From assembly GCA_030038955.1 (NCBI GenBank), contig JASHQV010000494.1, positions 1-19,205 of the forward strand: a stretch of DNA of 19,205 nt. Reading direction: 5' to 3'. The notes below the pieces were generated by a model that did no database searches, was not told where the DNA came from, and worked only from the letters and a program-made list of their open reading frames with translations. The DNA is from Solirubrobacteraceae bacterium (GTDB taxonomy: Bacteria > Actinomycetota > Thermoleophilia > Solirubrobacterales > Solirubrobacteraceae). Positions 6,341 through 13,563 of this stretch are shown piece after piece (the stretch's first letter is position 1; every line of letters begins with the position of its first letter). Made by a program: the position numbers and the translations under genes.

Positions 6341-7741
6341 TCAGTCGAGCCAGGGACCGCGCCAGCCGCCCAGCCCCGAGGGCAGCCGATCGGCCTCCTC
6401 GGGGCCCCAGGATCCCTGAGCGTACGGGCGCACCGGCGGCGGCGCGTCGAGCAGCGGCTGCACGATCCTCCAGCTCTCCTCGATCCCGTCCTGCCGCGTG
6501 AACGCCGACGAGTCGCCGCACAGGGCCGCGTACAGCAGCACCTCGTACGGGGTGTCGCCCTCGCCGCCCTCATCGGCGAAGTGCATGCCCATGTGGATCT
6601 CGCGTGCGCCGCGACTGTGGGCGCGGCGCGCGTCGAGGATCATCTGGATGCCGGTGCTCGGATCGATCTCGACGACGATCTGGCTGGGCTCGGGACGCCG
6701 ACTGCTCTCGGGGATGAACCCGAGCCGGGGCGGATGCTTGAACACGAGCCGCACCTCGGTCTGCTTGGTCGGCAGGCACTTGCCCGTGCGGATCAAGAAC
6801 GGCACGCCTGACCAGCGCCAGTTGTCCACGTCGAGGCGGAGCGCGGCGAACGTCTCGGTGTCGGAGTCGGGCGCCACCCCGTCGACTTTCAGGTAGCCGT
6901 CGTATTGACCGCGGACGTAGCGCTTCGGGTCGGCCTCCGGCATCGACCGGAACACCGCGACCTTTGCGTCCTTCAGCGTGCGCGGGTCGCTCGCGGCCGG
7001 CGGCTCCATCGCGACCGCGGCGAGCACCTGCAGGAGATGGTTGACGACCACGTCGCGCAGCGCGCCCACCGGGTCGTAGAAGCTTCCCCGGTCGCCGACG
7101 TCGACGGACTCGGCCATCGTGATCTGCACGGAGCCGACGTAGTTCCGGTTCCACACCGGCTCGAGCACCGTGTTTGCGAAGCGCAGGTACAGGATCTCGT
7201 CCAGCCCCATCTTGCCGAGGAAATGGTCGATCCGGTACAGCTGGTCCTCGTCGACGTAGCGGTGCAGCTCGGCGGCCAGCGCCCGCGCCGAGCTGAGATC
7301 GCTCCCGAACGGCTTCTCGACGACGACGCGCTGCGCGCCACGCCTGATCAGTCTCGCATCGGACAGCCCGGCGATCACCTGGCCGAACAGCGACGGCGGG
7401 ATCTCCAGGTAGAACACCGGGTTGCTGTAGGGCTCGAGCCGCTCTGCCAGCGTCCGGTACAGCTCGGGCGCGCCGAAGTCGCCCTGCTGGTAGCTGAGCA
7501 GCGAGGCGAACCGATCGAACACTTTCGTGCTGAGCTTCTCGCCGCTGTCGACGATCGCCTGCCTGGCGTGCTCGACCAGCTCCTGCTCGCTCCAGGCGGA
7601 CGAGGCGACGCCGACGATCGGCTTGTCCAGCAGCTCGCGGCGGACGAGCCGGTACAGCGAGCGAAACGTCATCTTCCTCGCGAGATCGCCGCTGATCCCG
7701 AAGATCACCAGGGCGTCGGCTTCGTCGGTGGGCGAGCTCAC
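6341..7741 (-). CDS. zwf: Glucose-6-phosphate 1-dehydrogenase
   Basis: The 466-residue enzyme oxidises glucose-6-phosphate to 6-phosphogluconolactone, the first step of the oxidative pentose phosphate pathway and a main NADPH source. The N-terminal nucleotide-binding turn is FGISGDLARK (residues 14-23). EKPFG (142-146) and RIDHFLGK (170-177, with Asp172, His173 and Lys177) form the substrate site, and His235 in VVVNHLLQ matches the catalytic base. The usual DHYLGKE motif reads DHFLGKM here, so the Glu after Lys177 is Met. The start is GTG. A TAGGGT lies 8 nt upstream in the 34-bp gap after nfo, so zwf may have its own leaderless promoter as well as reading through from nfo. Confidence 0.95.
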   Translation of the reverse strand: MSSPTDEADALVIFGISGDLARKMTFRSLYRLVRRELLDKPIVGVASSAWSEQELVEHARQAIVDSGEKLSTKVFDRFASLLSYQQGDFGAPELYRTLAERLEPYSNPVFYLEIPPSLFGQVIAGLSDARLIRRGAQRVVVEKPFGSDLSSARALAAELHRYVDEDQLYRIDHFLGKMGLDEILYLRFANTVLEPVWNRNYVGSVQITMAESVDVGDRGSFYDPVGALRDVVVNHLLQVLAAVAMEPPAASDPRTLKDAKVAVFRSMPEADPKRYVRGQYDGYLKVDGVAPDSDTETFAALRLDVDNWRWSGVPFLIRTGKCLPTKQTEVRLVFKHPPRLGFIPESSRRPEPSQIVVEIDPSTGIQMILDARRAHSRGAREIHMGMHFADEGGEGDTPYEVLLYAALCGDSSAFTRQDGIEESWRIVQPLLDAPPPVRPYAQGSWGPEEADRLPSGLGGWRGPWLD

Positions 7742-7749
7742 TGCCGGGA

Positions 7750-7755
7750 ACCCTA
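7750..7755 (-). promoter_or_regulatory. -10-like element before zwf
   Basis: On the minus strand TAGGGT ends 8 nt before the GTG start at 7741. The sequence GGGTAGGGTT is shared with the element before cysK. Confidence 0.4.
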
Positions 7756-7775
7756 CCCGGACGGCCGGGCGATCC

Positions 7776-8630
7776 TCACCGTTGCTGCTGACCTAGCCGG
7801 CGCAGCTCCCGGACCAGCTCGACGTCCGCGACCGTCACCCTGCCGCCGTCCCGCCCCGTCTCGAGCGCCACCGGCAGCCCGTCGAAGCGGGGCTCCGACA
7901 GGAACACGGCGAGTCCGTCCCGGCCGATCTCGCCCTCGCCGGGAACGGCGTGACGGTCGCGGCCCGAGCCCAGCGGCGTGAGCGAGTCGTTCAGGTGCAG
8001 CGAGTGCAGGCGATCGAGGCCGACGATCTGGTCACACTGGCGGAGCGTGTCGCGAAGGCCGTCAGGCGTCCGGATCTCGAAGCCGGACGCGAGCAGGTGG
8101 CAGGAGTCGAGGCACAGGCCGAGCCGGCGATCGCCGCCGGCCGCGTCGATCAGCTCGGCGAGCTGATCGAACGAGCGCCCCAGCGTGCCGCCGGCGCCGG
8201 CGGTGTCCTCCAGGTGCAGGGCGCAGCTGTCCGACTCCGCCAGCGCCTGCGCGATCACCGCGCCGGCCCGCGCGATCGCGCCCCGCGCGTCCCCGGCCTT
8301 CGCCGAGCCCGGGTGCAGCACCACGCCCGTCGCTCCGATCCCGTCGCCGACGCGCAGCGACTGGATCAGCGAGGTCAACGACTTGGCGCGGATCTCGCGG
8401 TCCTCCGAGGCGCAGTTGAGCAGGTACACGGCGTGGATCAGCACGGCCTCGATCGAGCTTGCCTCGCGGGCCTCGCGGAAGCGCGCGAAATCGTCGTCAC
8501 CGTACGCGGTCGGTCGCCACATGCGCGGTGACTGGTTGAAGATCTGGATGCAGTCGGCGCCGATCGCGGTGCCGCGCTCGACCGCCTTGAACAGGCCGCC
8601 GGACGTGGACACGTGGCCCCCGATCAGCAT
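7776..8630 (-). CDS. nfo: Endonuclease IV (AP endonuclease)
   Basis: This 284-residue TIM-barrel enzyme cuts DNA 5' of abasic sites in base excision repair using a three-zinc cluster. All nine metal ligands known from the E. coli enzyme are present at nearly the same spacing: His66, His106, Glu141, Asp175, His178, His212, Asp225, His227 and Glu257. Typical motifs include GGHVSTSGG at the start, VLHPGS, LCLDSCH, LHLNDS and LETGRDGG. The ATG at 8630 is fixed because the conserved first strand begins one residue later. The gene is divergent from gltX with only 29 bp between start codons, and zwf follows 34 bp downstream on the same strand. Confidence 0.95.
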   Translation of the reverse strand: MLIGGHVSTSGGLFKAVERGTAIGADCIQIFNQSPRMWRPTAYGDDDFARFREAREASSIEAVLIHAVYLLNCASEDREIRAKSLTSLIQSLRVGDGIGATGVVLHPGSAKAGDARGAIARAGAVIAQALAESDSCALHLEDTAGAGGTLGRSFDQLAELIDAAGGDRRLGLCLDSCHLLASGFEIRTPDGLRDTLRQCDQIVGLDRLHSLHLNDSLTPLGSGRDRHAVPGEGEIGRDGLAVFLSEPRFDGLPVALETGRDGGRVTVADVELVRELRRLGQQQR

Positions 8631-8644
8631 CCGGACTGTCTCAC

Positions 8645-8650
8645 TAGCAT
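8645..8650 (+). promoter_or_regulatory. -10-like element of a leaderless start (gltX)
   Basis: TAGCAT ends 9 nt before ATG 8660. There is no Shine-Dalgarno sequence, and the 29-bp divergent gap leaves little room for a leader. Confidence 0.5.
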
Positions 8651-8659
8651 GGCTTGGTC

Positions 8660-10018
8660 ATGCGGCTTCGGTTCGCTCCATCCCCGACCGGGGCGCTGCA
8701 CATCGGCGGTGCTCGGACGGCGCTCTACAACTGGCTCCTGGCCCGCAGGCCAGGAGCCGACGGCGACTCCGAGGCAAGCGCGCTGGTGCTGCGGATCGAA
8801 GATACCGACCGCGAGCGCTCCACCTCGGAGAACGTCGAGCAGATTCTCGAGGCGCTCGAGTGGCTCGGGCTCGATTGGGACGAAGGACCGATCTTCCAGA
8901 CGCACAACGCGGCGCGTCATCGCGAGGCGCTGGAGCAGCTGCTGGCGGGCGGGCACGCGTACCACTCGAATGCGACCAGCGACGACGTGCGTGCCTACAA
9001 GCGGCGCCACGGGTCCGATCGCGGCTTCCGCGGTGAGCCCGAGTCTGGCGGCGCGGTTCGCCTGCACGTCCCGGACGACGGGTTCACGGTGGTCGACGAC
9101 ATCATCCGCGGCAAGACCAGGTTTCCCAACGTGAGCCTCGATGACCCGGTGATTGCCCGAGCCGACGGCTCGGCGGTGTACAACTTCGCGGTCGCGGTCG
9201 ACGATCTCGACGCGCGCATCACGCACGTGGTCCGCGGCGAGGACCACCTGTCCAACACTCCCAAGCAGCTGCTCGTGTTCGCGGCGCTCGCGGTGGCGCC
9301 GCCGCGGTACGCGCATCTGCCGCTGCTACACGGCCCGGACGGCAAGAAGCTGTCGAAGCGCCACGGCGCCGCGTCCGTGCAGGAGCTGCGGGATGCCGGC
9401 TACCTTCCGGAGGCGGTCGACAACTACATCGCGCTGCTGGGCGCCGGCTTCGCCGCCGACGAGGAGTTCTTCACGCTGCCGCAGCTGGCCGAGCGCTTCC
9501 GCCTCGAGCGGGTGTCGAAGAACCCGGCGGTATTCGACGAGCGCAAGCTCCGCCACCTCAACGGCCGCCACCTGCGGGAGCTTCCGGCCGACGCGCTGAC
9601 CCGGCGGCTGGAGCAGTTCACCGGTCGCACCGGGCTGCACGCCGCCGTCGAGATCACGCGCGAGAAGATCCAGACGCTGGCGGACTTCTGGCCGCTTGCC
9701 GGGTTCCTGTTCGACGGTCCGGTTGACGATCCCGCCGCCTTCGAGAAGGTGCTGGGCAGCACCGAGGGGCGGCAGAGCCTGGCCGCCGCGCGCGCGGCGC
9801 TGGCTGCGCTCCCGGAGTTCAGCCGCGAGAACGTCGAGCGGGCGCTGCGCGGTGTGGTGGAGCAGCGCGGGCTGCGCCCCGCCCAGGTGTTCCAGCCGGT
9901 GCGGGTGGCGATCGCCGGCACGACAGTGTCGCCAGGCATCTTCGAGAGCGTTACGCTGCTGGGACGGACGCGCACGCTCGAGCTGATCGACCGCGCACTC
10001 GCCCGCGGGGCTGACTAA
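8660..10018 (+). CDS. gltX: Glutamyl-tRNA synthetase
   Basis: The 452-residue class I synthetase charges tRNA with glutamate in the cytoplasm. It starts with RFAPSPTGALHIGGARTAL, containing the HIGH-type signature HIGG (14-17), and has the KMSKS-type loop KLSKR (230-234). EDTDRERS and NYIALLGAGF are also typical of bacterial GluRS. The C-terminal third is the helical anticodon-binding region, ending in a segment usual for actinobacterial GluRS (GLRPAQVFQPVRVAI). Length is normal to slightly short. ATG 8660 is preferred over the TTG two codons earlier because the catalytic domain starts there and a -10-like hexamer is 9 nt upstream. Whether it also charges tRNA-Gln cannot be judged without a search for gatCAB elsewhere. 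Confidence 0.95.
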   Translation: MRLRFAPSPTGALHIGGARTALYNWLLARRPGADGDSEASALVLRIEDTDRERSTSENVEQILEALEWLGLDWDEGPIFQTHNAARHREALEQLLAGGHAYHSNATSDDVRAYKRRHGSDRGFRGEPESGGAVRLHVPDDGFTVVDDIIRGKTRFPNVSLDDPVIARADGSAVYNFAVAVDDLDARITHVVRGEDHLSNTPKQLLVFAALAVAPPRYAHLPLLHGPDGKKLSKRHGAASVQELRDAGYLPEAVDNYIALLGAGFAADEEFFTLPQLAERFRLERVSKNPAVFDERKLRHLNGRHLRELPADALTRRLEQFTGRTGLHAAVEITREKIQTLADFWPLAGFLFDGPVDDPAAFEKVLGSTEGRQSLAAARAALAALPEFSRENVERALRGVVEQRGLRPAQVFQPVRVAIAGTTVSPGIFESVTLLGRTRTLELIDRALARGAD

Positions 10019-10080
10019 ACCGGCCTCGAACATTTGCCGATAAGCGAGGTACAGAGCTCGGCTGCTGAGCCGCCGCCGAT

Positions 10081-10120
10081 CCCACCGCCTGGATGACCCA
10101 ACTCCCGCCGCTTGGATGAC
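10081..10120 (+). repeat. Two near-identical 17-nt direct repeats at the regulator start
   Basis: CCCACCGCCTGGATGAC (10081-10097) and CCCGCCGCTTGGATGAC (10104-10120) match at 15 of 17 positions with a 23-nt period. The second copy contains the assigned ATG at 10116. The first contains an out-of-frame ATG at 10093. Confidence 0.55.
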
Positions 10121-11210
10121 TGACCTGCTTCAGACTGCTTCATCTCACCTGATTCCGACTGATCCCCACGCCAGTCGTGAGCGCCACCACAACGAGGGGC
10201 ACGGTCGCCGCCTGACGGCGGCGTTCGAGGCGCTCGAGGCGTTCCCGGTGATGGCGGAGTCGCGCAACCGCGTGGTGCGGCTGTTCGAGAACGGCGAGCC
10301 GTCTACGGCCGACGTCGTGGGCGCGGTTGAAGGCGACATTGCGCTCGCGATCGCGGTGCTGCGCCTGGCCAACCAGGTCGACGGTCCCACTCGTGGACGG
10401 GTCGACAGCGCGGTGGTCGGTGTGGAGGTGCTTTCGCCCGCGACCGTCCTGTCGATCGCCAGCCGCGCTCGCACCTACGACTTCTTCGAGCGCACCGGCG
10501 TCTGGCAGGGGATCCCTGAGCGCTTCCGCCTGCACGGAGTCGCGACCCAGCGCGCTGCCGATCGCCTGGCGACCGAGACCGGCTTCGAGTTCCGCGACCG
10601 GCTGATGGTCACGGCGCTGCTGCACGACATCGGCAAGCTCGTGCTCGTCCACGCCTACCCTGGCTATCCCCGGCAGATCCACGGGGATGCGCGCACGCCC
10701 GAGGAGCGCCTCCAGTGCGAGCGGCGCGAGCTGGGCGTCGATCACGCCCTCGTCGGTGGCGTCCTCGCGCGGCGCTGGGGGCTGCCGAAGTCCGTGGCGC
10801 ACGTGATCGAGACCCACCACAACGGCGACTGCGAGGGCGAGAGCGCGCTGGTGCGGCTGGCCGACATGCTCGCCCACTACTTCCTCGGCGATGCGATCAC
10901 GCCGGCGGAGATGCTCGACGTGGCGAAGACGATCGAGTTCGAGCCGGAGCAGCTGCGCACGGTCATGTACGACCTGCCGCTGCCGTCGGCCGGCTCCCGG
11001 CCGCGCCAGGTCGACCCGTCACCGATGTCGAGCCGCGAGGTGGACGTGCTGCGGCGGCTGGCCAAGGGGATGGTGTACAAGCAGATCGCCACCGACCTCG
11101 GCCTGTCCACCAGCACCGTGCGCACGCATCTGCACAACGTGTACGGCAAGCTCGGGGCGATGGATCGCGCCCAGGCGGTGCTGATCGCCACCGAGCGCGG
11201 CTGGATCTGA
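10116..11210 (+). CDS. HDOD/HD-domain signalling protein with LuxR-type DNA-binding domain
   Basis: The 364-residue protein fuses a sensory/hydrolase-like module to a transcription factor output. Residues about 35-245 resemble an HDOD domain (AFPVMAESRNRVVRLFENG and VVGAVEGDIALAIAVLRLAN are the typical opening helices). Unlike many HDOD proteins it keeps an intact HD motif, LLHDIGK, with His170-Asp171, plus a later HHNGD. Residues 304-364 form a GerE/LuxR helix-turn-helix (SSREVDVLRRLAKGM, YKQIATDLGLSTSTVRTHLH). It is probably a one-component regulator, and ligand and targets are unknown. No clear ribosome site or -10 hexamer precedes the ATG, so the exact start is uncertain by a few codons. 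It stands between gltX and the Rrf2 gene. Confidence 0.85.
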   Translation: MTDLLQTASSHLIPTDPHASRERHHNEGHGRRLTAAFEALEAFPVMAESRNRVVRLFENGEPSTADVVGAVEGDIALAIAVLRLANQVDGPTRGRVDSAVVGVEVLSPATVLSIASRARTYDFFERTGVWQGIPERFRLHGVATQRAADRLATETGFEFRDRLMVTALLHDIGKLVLVHAYPGYPRQIHGDARTPEERLQCERRELGVDHALVGGVLARRWGLPKSVAHVIETHHNGDCEGESALVRLADMLAHYFLGDAITPAEMLDVAKTIEFEPEQLRTVMYDLPLPSAGSRPRQVDPSPMSSREVDVLRRLAKGMVYKQIATDLGLSTSTVRTHLHNVYGKLGAMDRAQAVLIATERGWI

Positions 11211-11271
11211 CCGCCGCGACCGCGGGCGGCGCTTCGCTGCCGCTGGCGCCGCCGCTGGCGACGTGGCCGTA

Positions 11272-11277
11272 TACGAT
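11272..11277 (+). promoter_or_regulatory. -10-like element of a leaderless start (Rrf2 gene)
   Basis: TACGAT ends 6 nt before GTG 11284. The alternative in-frame GTG at 11263 lies upstream of this hexamer and would add seven residues not typical of the family. Confidence 0.45.
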
Positions 11278-11283
11278 CGGGGC

Positions 11284-11676
11284 GTGCTGTCGATCACCAG
11301 CAAGTCGCCTTACGCCGTGCGGGCGCTGGTCGAGCTGCACCGACGCGGCAGCGCCGGGCCGGTGCCGATCGCTGAGCTTGCTCGTCGCGGCAACATCCCC
11401 GTCCAGTTCCTCGAGCAGCTGTTCGCGACGCTGCGCCGCGCCGGCCTGCTGCGCTCGCAGCGTGGCGTCAAGGGCGGCTACAGCTTCGCCCGGCCGGCGG
11501 CCCAGATCGCGGTGCTCGAGGTGGTCGAGCTGCTCGACGGACCGCTCGGCCAGGGCGCCACGGGCGTGTTCGCCGAGGCTGCCGAGGCGGCGCGAGCGGT
11601 CCTCGCCGAGTCGACGATCGCCGACGTAGCCGAGGCAGAGGCCCGCGCCGCCGGCGCGGTCATGTATCACATCTGA
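11284..11676 (+). CDS. Rrf2-family transcriptional regulator, cysteine-free
   Basis: This 130-residue winged-helix regulator starts LSITSKSPYAVRALVELH, the standard Rrf2 N-terminus, followed by IPVQFLEQLFATLRRAGLLRSQRGVKGGY, the recognition helix and wing. GTG 11284 is chosen because Rrf2 proteins begin just before this helix and a -10-like hexamer is 6 nt upstream. The protein contains no cysteine at all, so it cannot ligate an iron-sulfur cluster through cysteines as IscR or NsrR do. This makes it more like CymR, the Rrf2 regulator of cysteine metabolism that partners with CysK. cysK and cysE lie 5.5 kb downstream in this window. The target is an inference. A strong hairpin follows the stop. 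Confidence 0.88.
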   Translation: MLSITSKSPYAVRALVELHRRGSAGPVPIAELARRGNIPVQFLEQLFATLRRAGLLRSQRGVKGGYSFARPAAQIAVLEVVELLDGPLGQGATGVFAEAAEAARAVLAESTIADVAEAEARAAGAVMYHI

Positions 11677-11712
11677 TCCGGGGGCCTCGCCCTCAAGGGC
11701 GAGGCCCCCGGA
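11677..11712. terminator. Bidirectional hairpin terminator between convergent genes
   Basis: A 17-bp perfect inverted repeat (11677-11693 with 11696-11712) begins immediately after the Rrf2 stop codon and lies 28 bp before the end of the convergent propeller gene. The apex GCCCTCAAGGGC gives a TCAA-type loop. The stem is very GC-rich and has no T-run. Confidence 0.75.
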
Positions 11713-11740
11713 CGCCGCTTGCGCCGCGAGGGCGCCCAGA

Positions 11741-13438
11741 CTACCCGGTGAACACCGGCGCGGCGGCGCTGATCGTGATCCGTGTGCTGGCCGGGTCGTA
11801 GCCCTTCTTGGAAGCCCGCGCGCTGTAGACGCCCTTCTTGAGCGTCAGGCACAGCTTCGCCTTGCCGTCGCCGGACGTGTGGGTCGTGTGTCCGTCCAGC
11901 TTCACCGACACCTTCTTGACGTGACGCCCCTTCGAGGTCGTCGTGAACGCGTAGCAGATCGATTGACCCGCCTTCGCGCGTTTGGGCGAGACGGCCAGCT
12001 TCAGCCGCTGCTTGGCTGCGGCGACCTTCACGGTGTGACTCGTAGTCGGCTGGGTCGGATTGCAATACGCAGTCTGCCCGGTGAACACTTGCGTGGTCGA
12101 GCAGCCGGAATCGTCGGTCACGGTCAGCGTGACCGCGTACTTGCCGACCTTCTTGTAGGTATGCGAGACCGTCGCCGCGGTCGTGGTCAGCGTGTGACCG
12201 TCTCCGAAGCTCCACTGGTAGCTCGTCACCGTTCCGTCGGCGTCAGAGGAGCTCGAGGCGTTGAACTTCGTCGCCTTCCCCGCCTTCCCGGCCTTGACCG
12301 AGAACTCCGCCACCGGACCCTGATCCGGTGGGATCGTCACGGCCAACAAGGTCGTGGCGCTTGGGTCGCTCACGCTCGCGGGGGACGCCGGCGACAGGGC
12401 GCCGCTCGCCGAGACGGTGAACTGATAGAGAGAGTGAGCCTGATCCGGCGCATAGAGGCTGGCACCGTTGGCCGTCATCCAGGGCGCTCCGCAGCCGTCC
12501 GTGGAAACGGTGGCGGGCGTCATCGCTGTCAGCTCGCCGTTGCTGCCCACGCTGAACTGGGAGACATCGCCGCCGCCACCGCAGTCGCTGGTGTACACGT
12601 TGTGGCCGTTTGGGCTGACGATCACGCCCCAGGTTTCGCCTCCGGTGGCGACCAACGGCACCGTCATCGGGCTCAGCAGCCCCCCGCTGCCCACCGTGTA
12701 CTGGTCAACTCCTTCATCGTCTCCGGACGCGTACAGATACTTCCCATTAGGTGACATTGCGATTTGAGCAGCGGCTCCGGCGCTGTACGGCACTGTGGCC
12801 GGGGTCTTCGGTGTCAGCAGCCCGTCGCTGCCCCGGTCGTACTGGAAGATTGCGTCGGCCTCCGCGTCGGAAACGTAGACGCTGGATCCGTCTGGGCTCA
12901 CCGCGATGCCCTCCGGAAACTCCAATCCGGATGTGAGCGTCCCGATCGAGGTGAGCGTCCCGTTGCTGGCGATCGAGTACTCGGTAACGCCGTCCTCGAA
13001 GCTCGCCACGTAGGCATTCTTGCCGTCCGGGCTTACCGCCACCTGGGCTGGCCCCTGGCCTGTGGTGACCGTTGCAGGTGAGAGCGGAGTCAGGGTTCCG
13101 GTCGAGCCGATGCTGTACTGGCTCAAGGTAGTTCCGTCCCCGTCGAAGCCAATGCCGTCATCGGCGACGTACAGAAACTTTCCATTGGGCGTGACAGCCT
13201 CGTACATCGGGCCGGAACCCGAGGACGTGCTGCCACTGAAGGACAGCGTCTGATCGGCGCTGATCGTCAGCTGAAAAACCGAGGAGGCGCCGTCATCGCT
13301 GACGAACGCGTCCTTCGGTGCGGCCGAGGCCGCCGCCGGGACGCCCAGCATTAGCAGGGCTGTGAATGCGGCCAAGACAATCGGCGCGAGGCGCCGATGT
13401 CGCAGCATCCAGGCTGCGGGCCGTACATCTACTAGCAA
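11741..13438 (-). CDS. Secreted seven-bladed-type beta-propeller protein with PKD domain
   Basis: The 565-residue product has a signal peptide (hydrophobic run about 19-38, cleavage near ASA-A). Residues about 42-370 hold repeated blades with motifs such as VSPDGKNAYVASF, VSPDGSSVYVSD and SPNGKYLYASG, plus LTPLSPATV-like connectors, as in the lactonase/YncE-type propeller group. A PKD domain follows (about 372-460, YQWSFGDGHTLT and HTYKKVGKYAVTLTV), then a Lys/Ser/Thr-rich beta domain that ends in FTG. No catalytic assignment is possible; these proteins often act as extracellular binding or scaffold proteins. The start is TTG at 13438, supported by AGGAG 8 nt upstream; ATG 13408 is the alternative and would keep the same mature protein. 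Confidence 0.82.
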   Translation of the reverse strand: MLVDVRPAAWMLRHRRLAPIVLAAFTALLMLGVPAAASAAPKDAFVSDDGASSVFQLTISADQTLSFSGSTSSGSGPMYEAVTPNGKFLYVADDGIGFDGDGTTLSQYSIGSTGTLTPLSPATVTTGQGPAQVAVSPDGKNAYVASFEDGVTEYSIASNGTLTSIGTLTSGLEFPEGIAVSPDGSSVYVSDAEADAIFQYDRGSDGLLTPKTPATVPYSAGAAAQIAMSPNGKYLYASGDDEGVDQYTVGSGGLLSPMTVPLVATGGETWGVIVSPNGHNVYTSDCGGGGDVSQFSVGSNGELTAMTPATVSTDGCGAPWMTANGASLYAPDQAHSLYQFTVSASGALSPASPASVSDPSATTLLAVTIPPDQGPVAEFSVKAGKAGKATKFNASSSSDADGTVTSYQWSFGDGHTLTTTAATVSHTYKKVGKYAVTLTVTDDSGCSTTQVFTGQTAYCNPTQPTTSHTVKVAAAKQRLKLAVSPKRAKAGQSICYAFTTTSKGRHVKKVSVKLDGHTTHTSGDGKAKLCLTLKKGVYSARASKKGYDPASTRITISAAAPVFTG

Positions 13439-13446
13439 GATCCTGT

Positions 13447-13451
13447 CTCCT
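13447..13451 (-). promoter_or_regulatory. Ribosome binding site deciding a TTG start
   Basis: AGGAG on the minus strand is 8 nt upstream of TTG 13438. The in-frame ATG at 13408 has no comparable site. Confidence 0.5.
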
Positions 13452-13563
13452 GATCAGAATGGATGGCCGGAGCGGGCATCCTAATCGCGCTGGGACCCGT
13501 GATGTGGGAAAACTTGGACCGCTTACGCAGCGCGCCGGCGATCGCGGTCCTACGTCCTGCTGA

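Noticed and set aside
6905..7981. Plus-strand open frame of 358 codons
   Set aside because: It lies antisense over zwf and nfo, which have full sets of catalytic motifs. Its product is Arg/Val/Asp/Gln-rich with no recognisable domain, typical of GC-rich shadow frames.
10056..10072. Terminator after gltX
   Set aside because: CGGCT/AGCCG forms only a 5-bp stem with a 4-nt loop and no T-run. This is too weak to call.
11741..13438. DNA-level tandem repeats in the propeller gene
   Set aside because: Similar segments recur at blade spacing, but this is protein-fold repetition and the DNA copies are well diverged.
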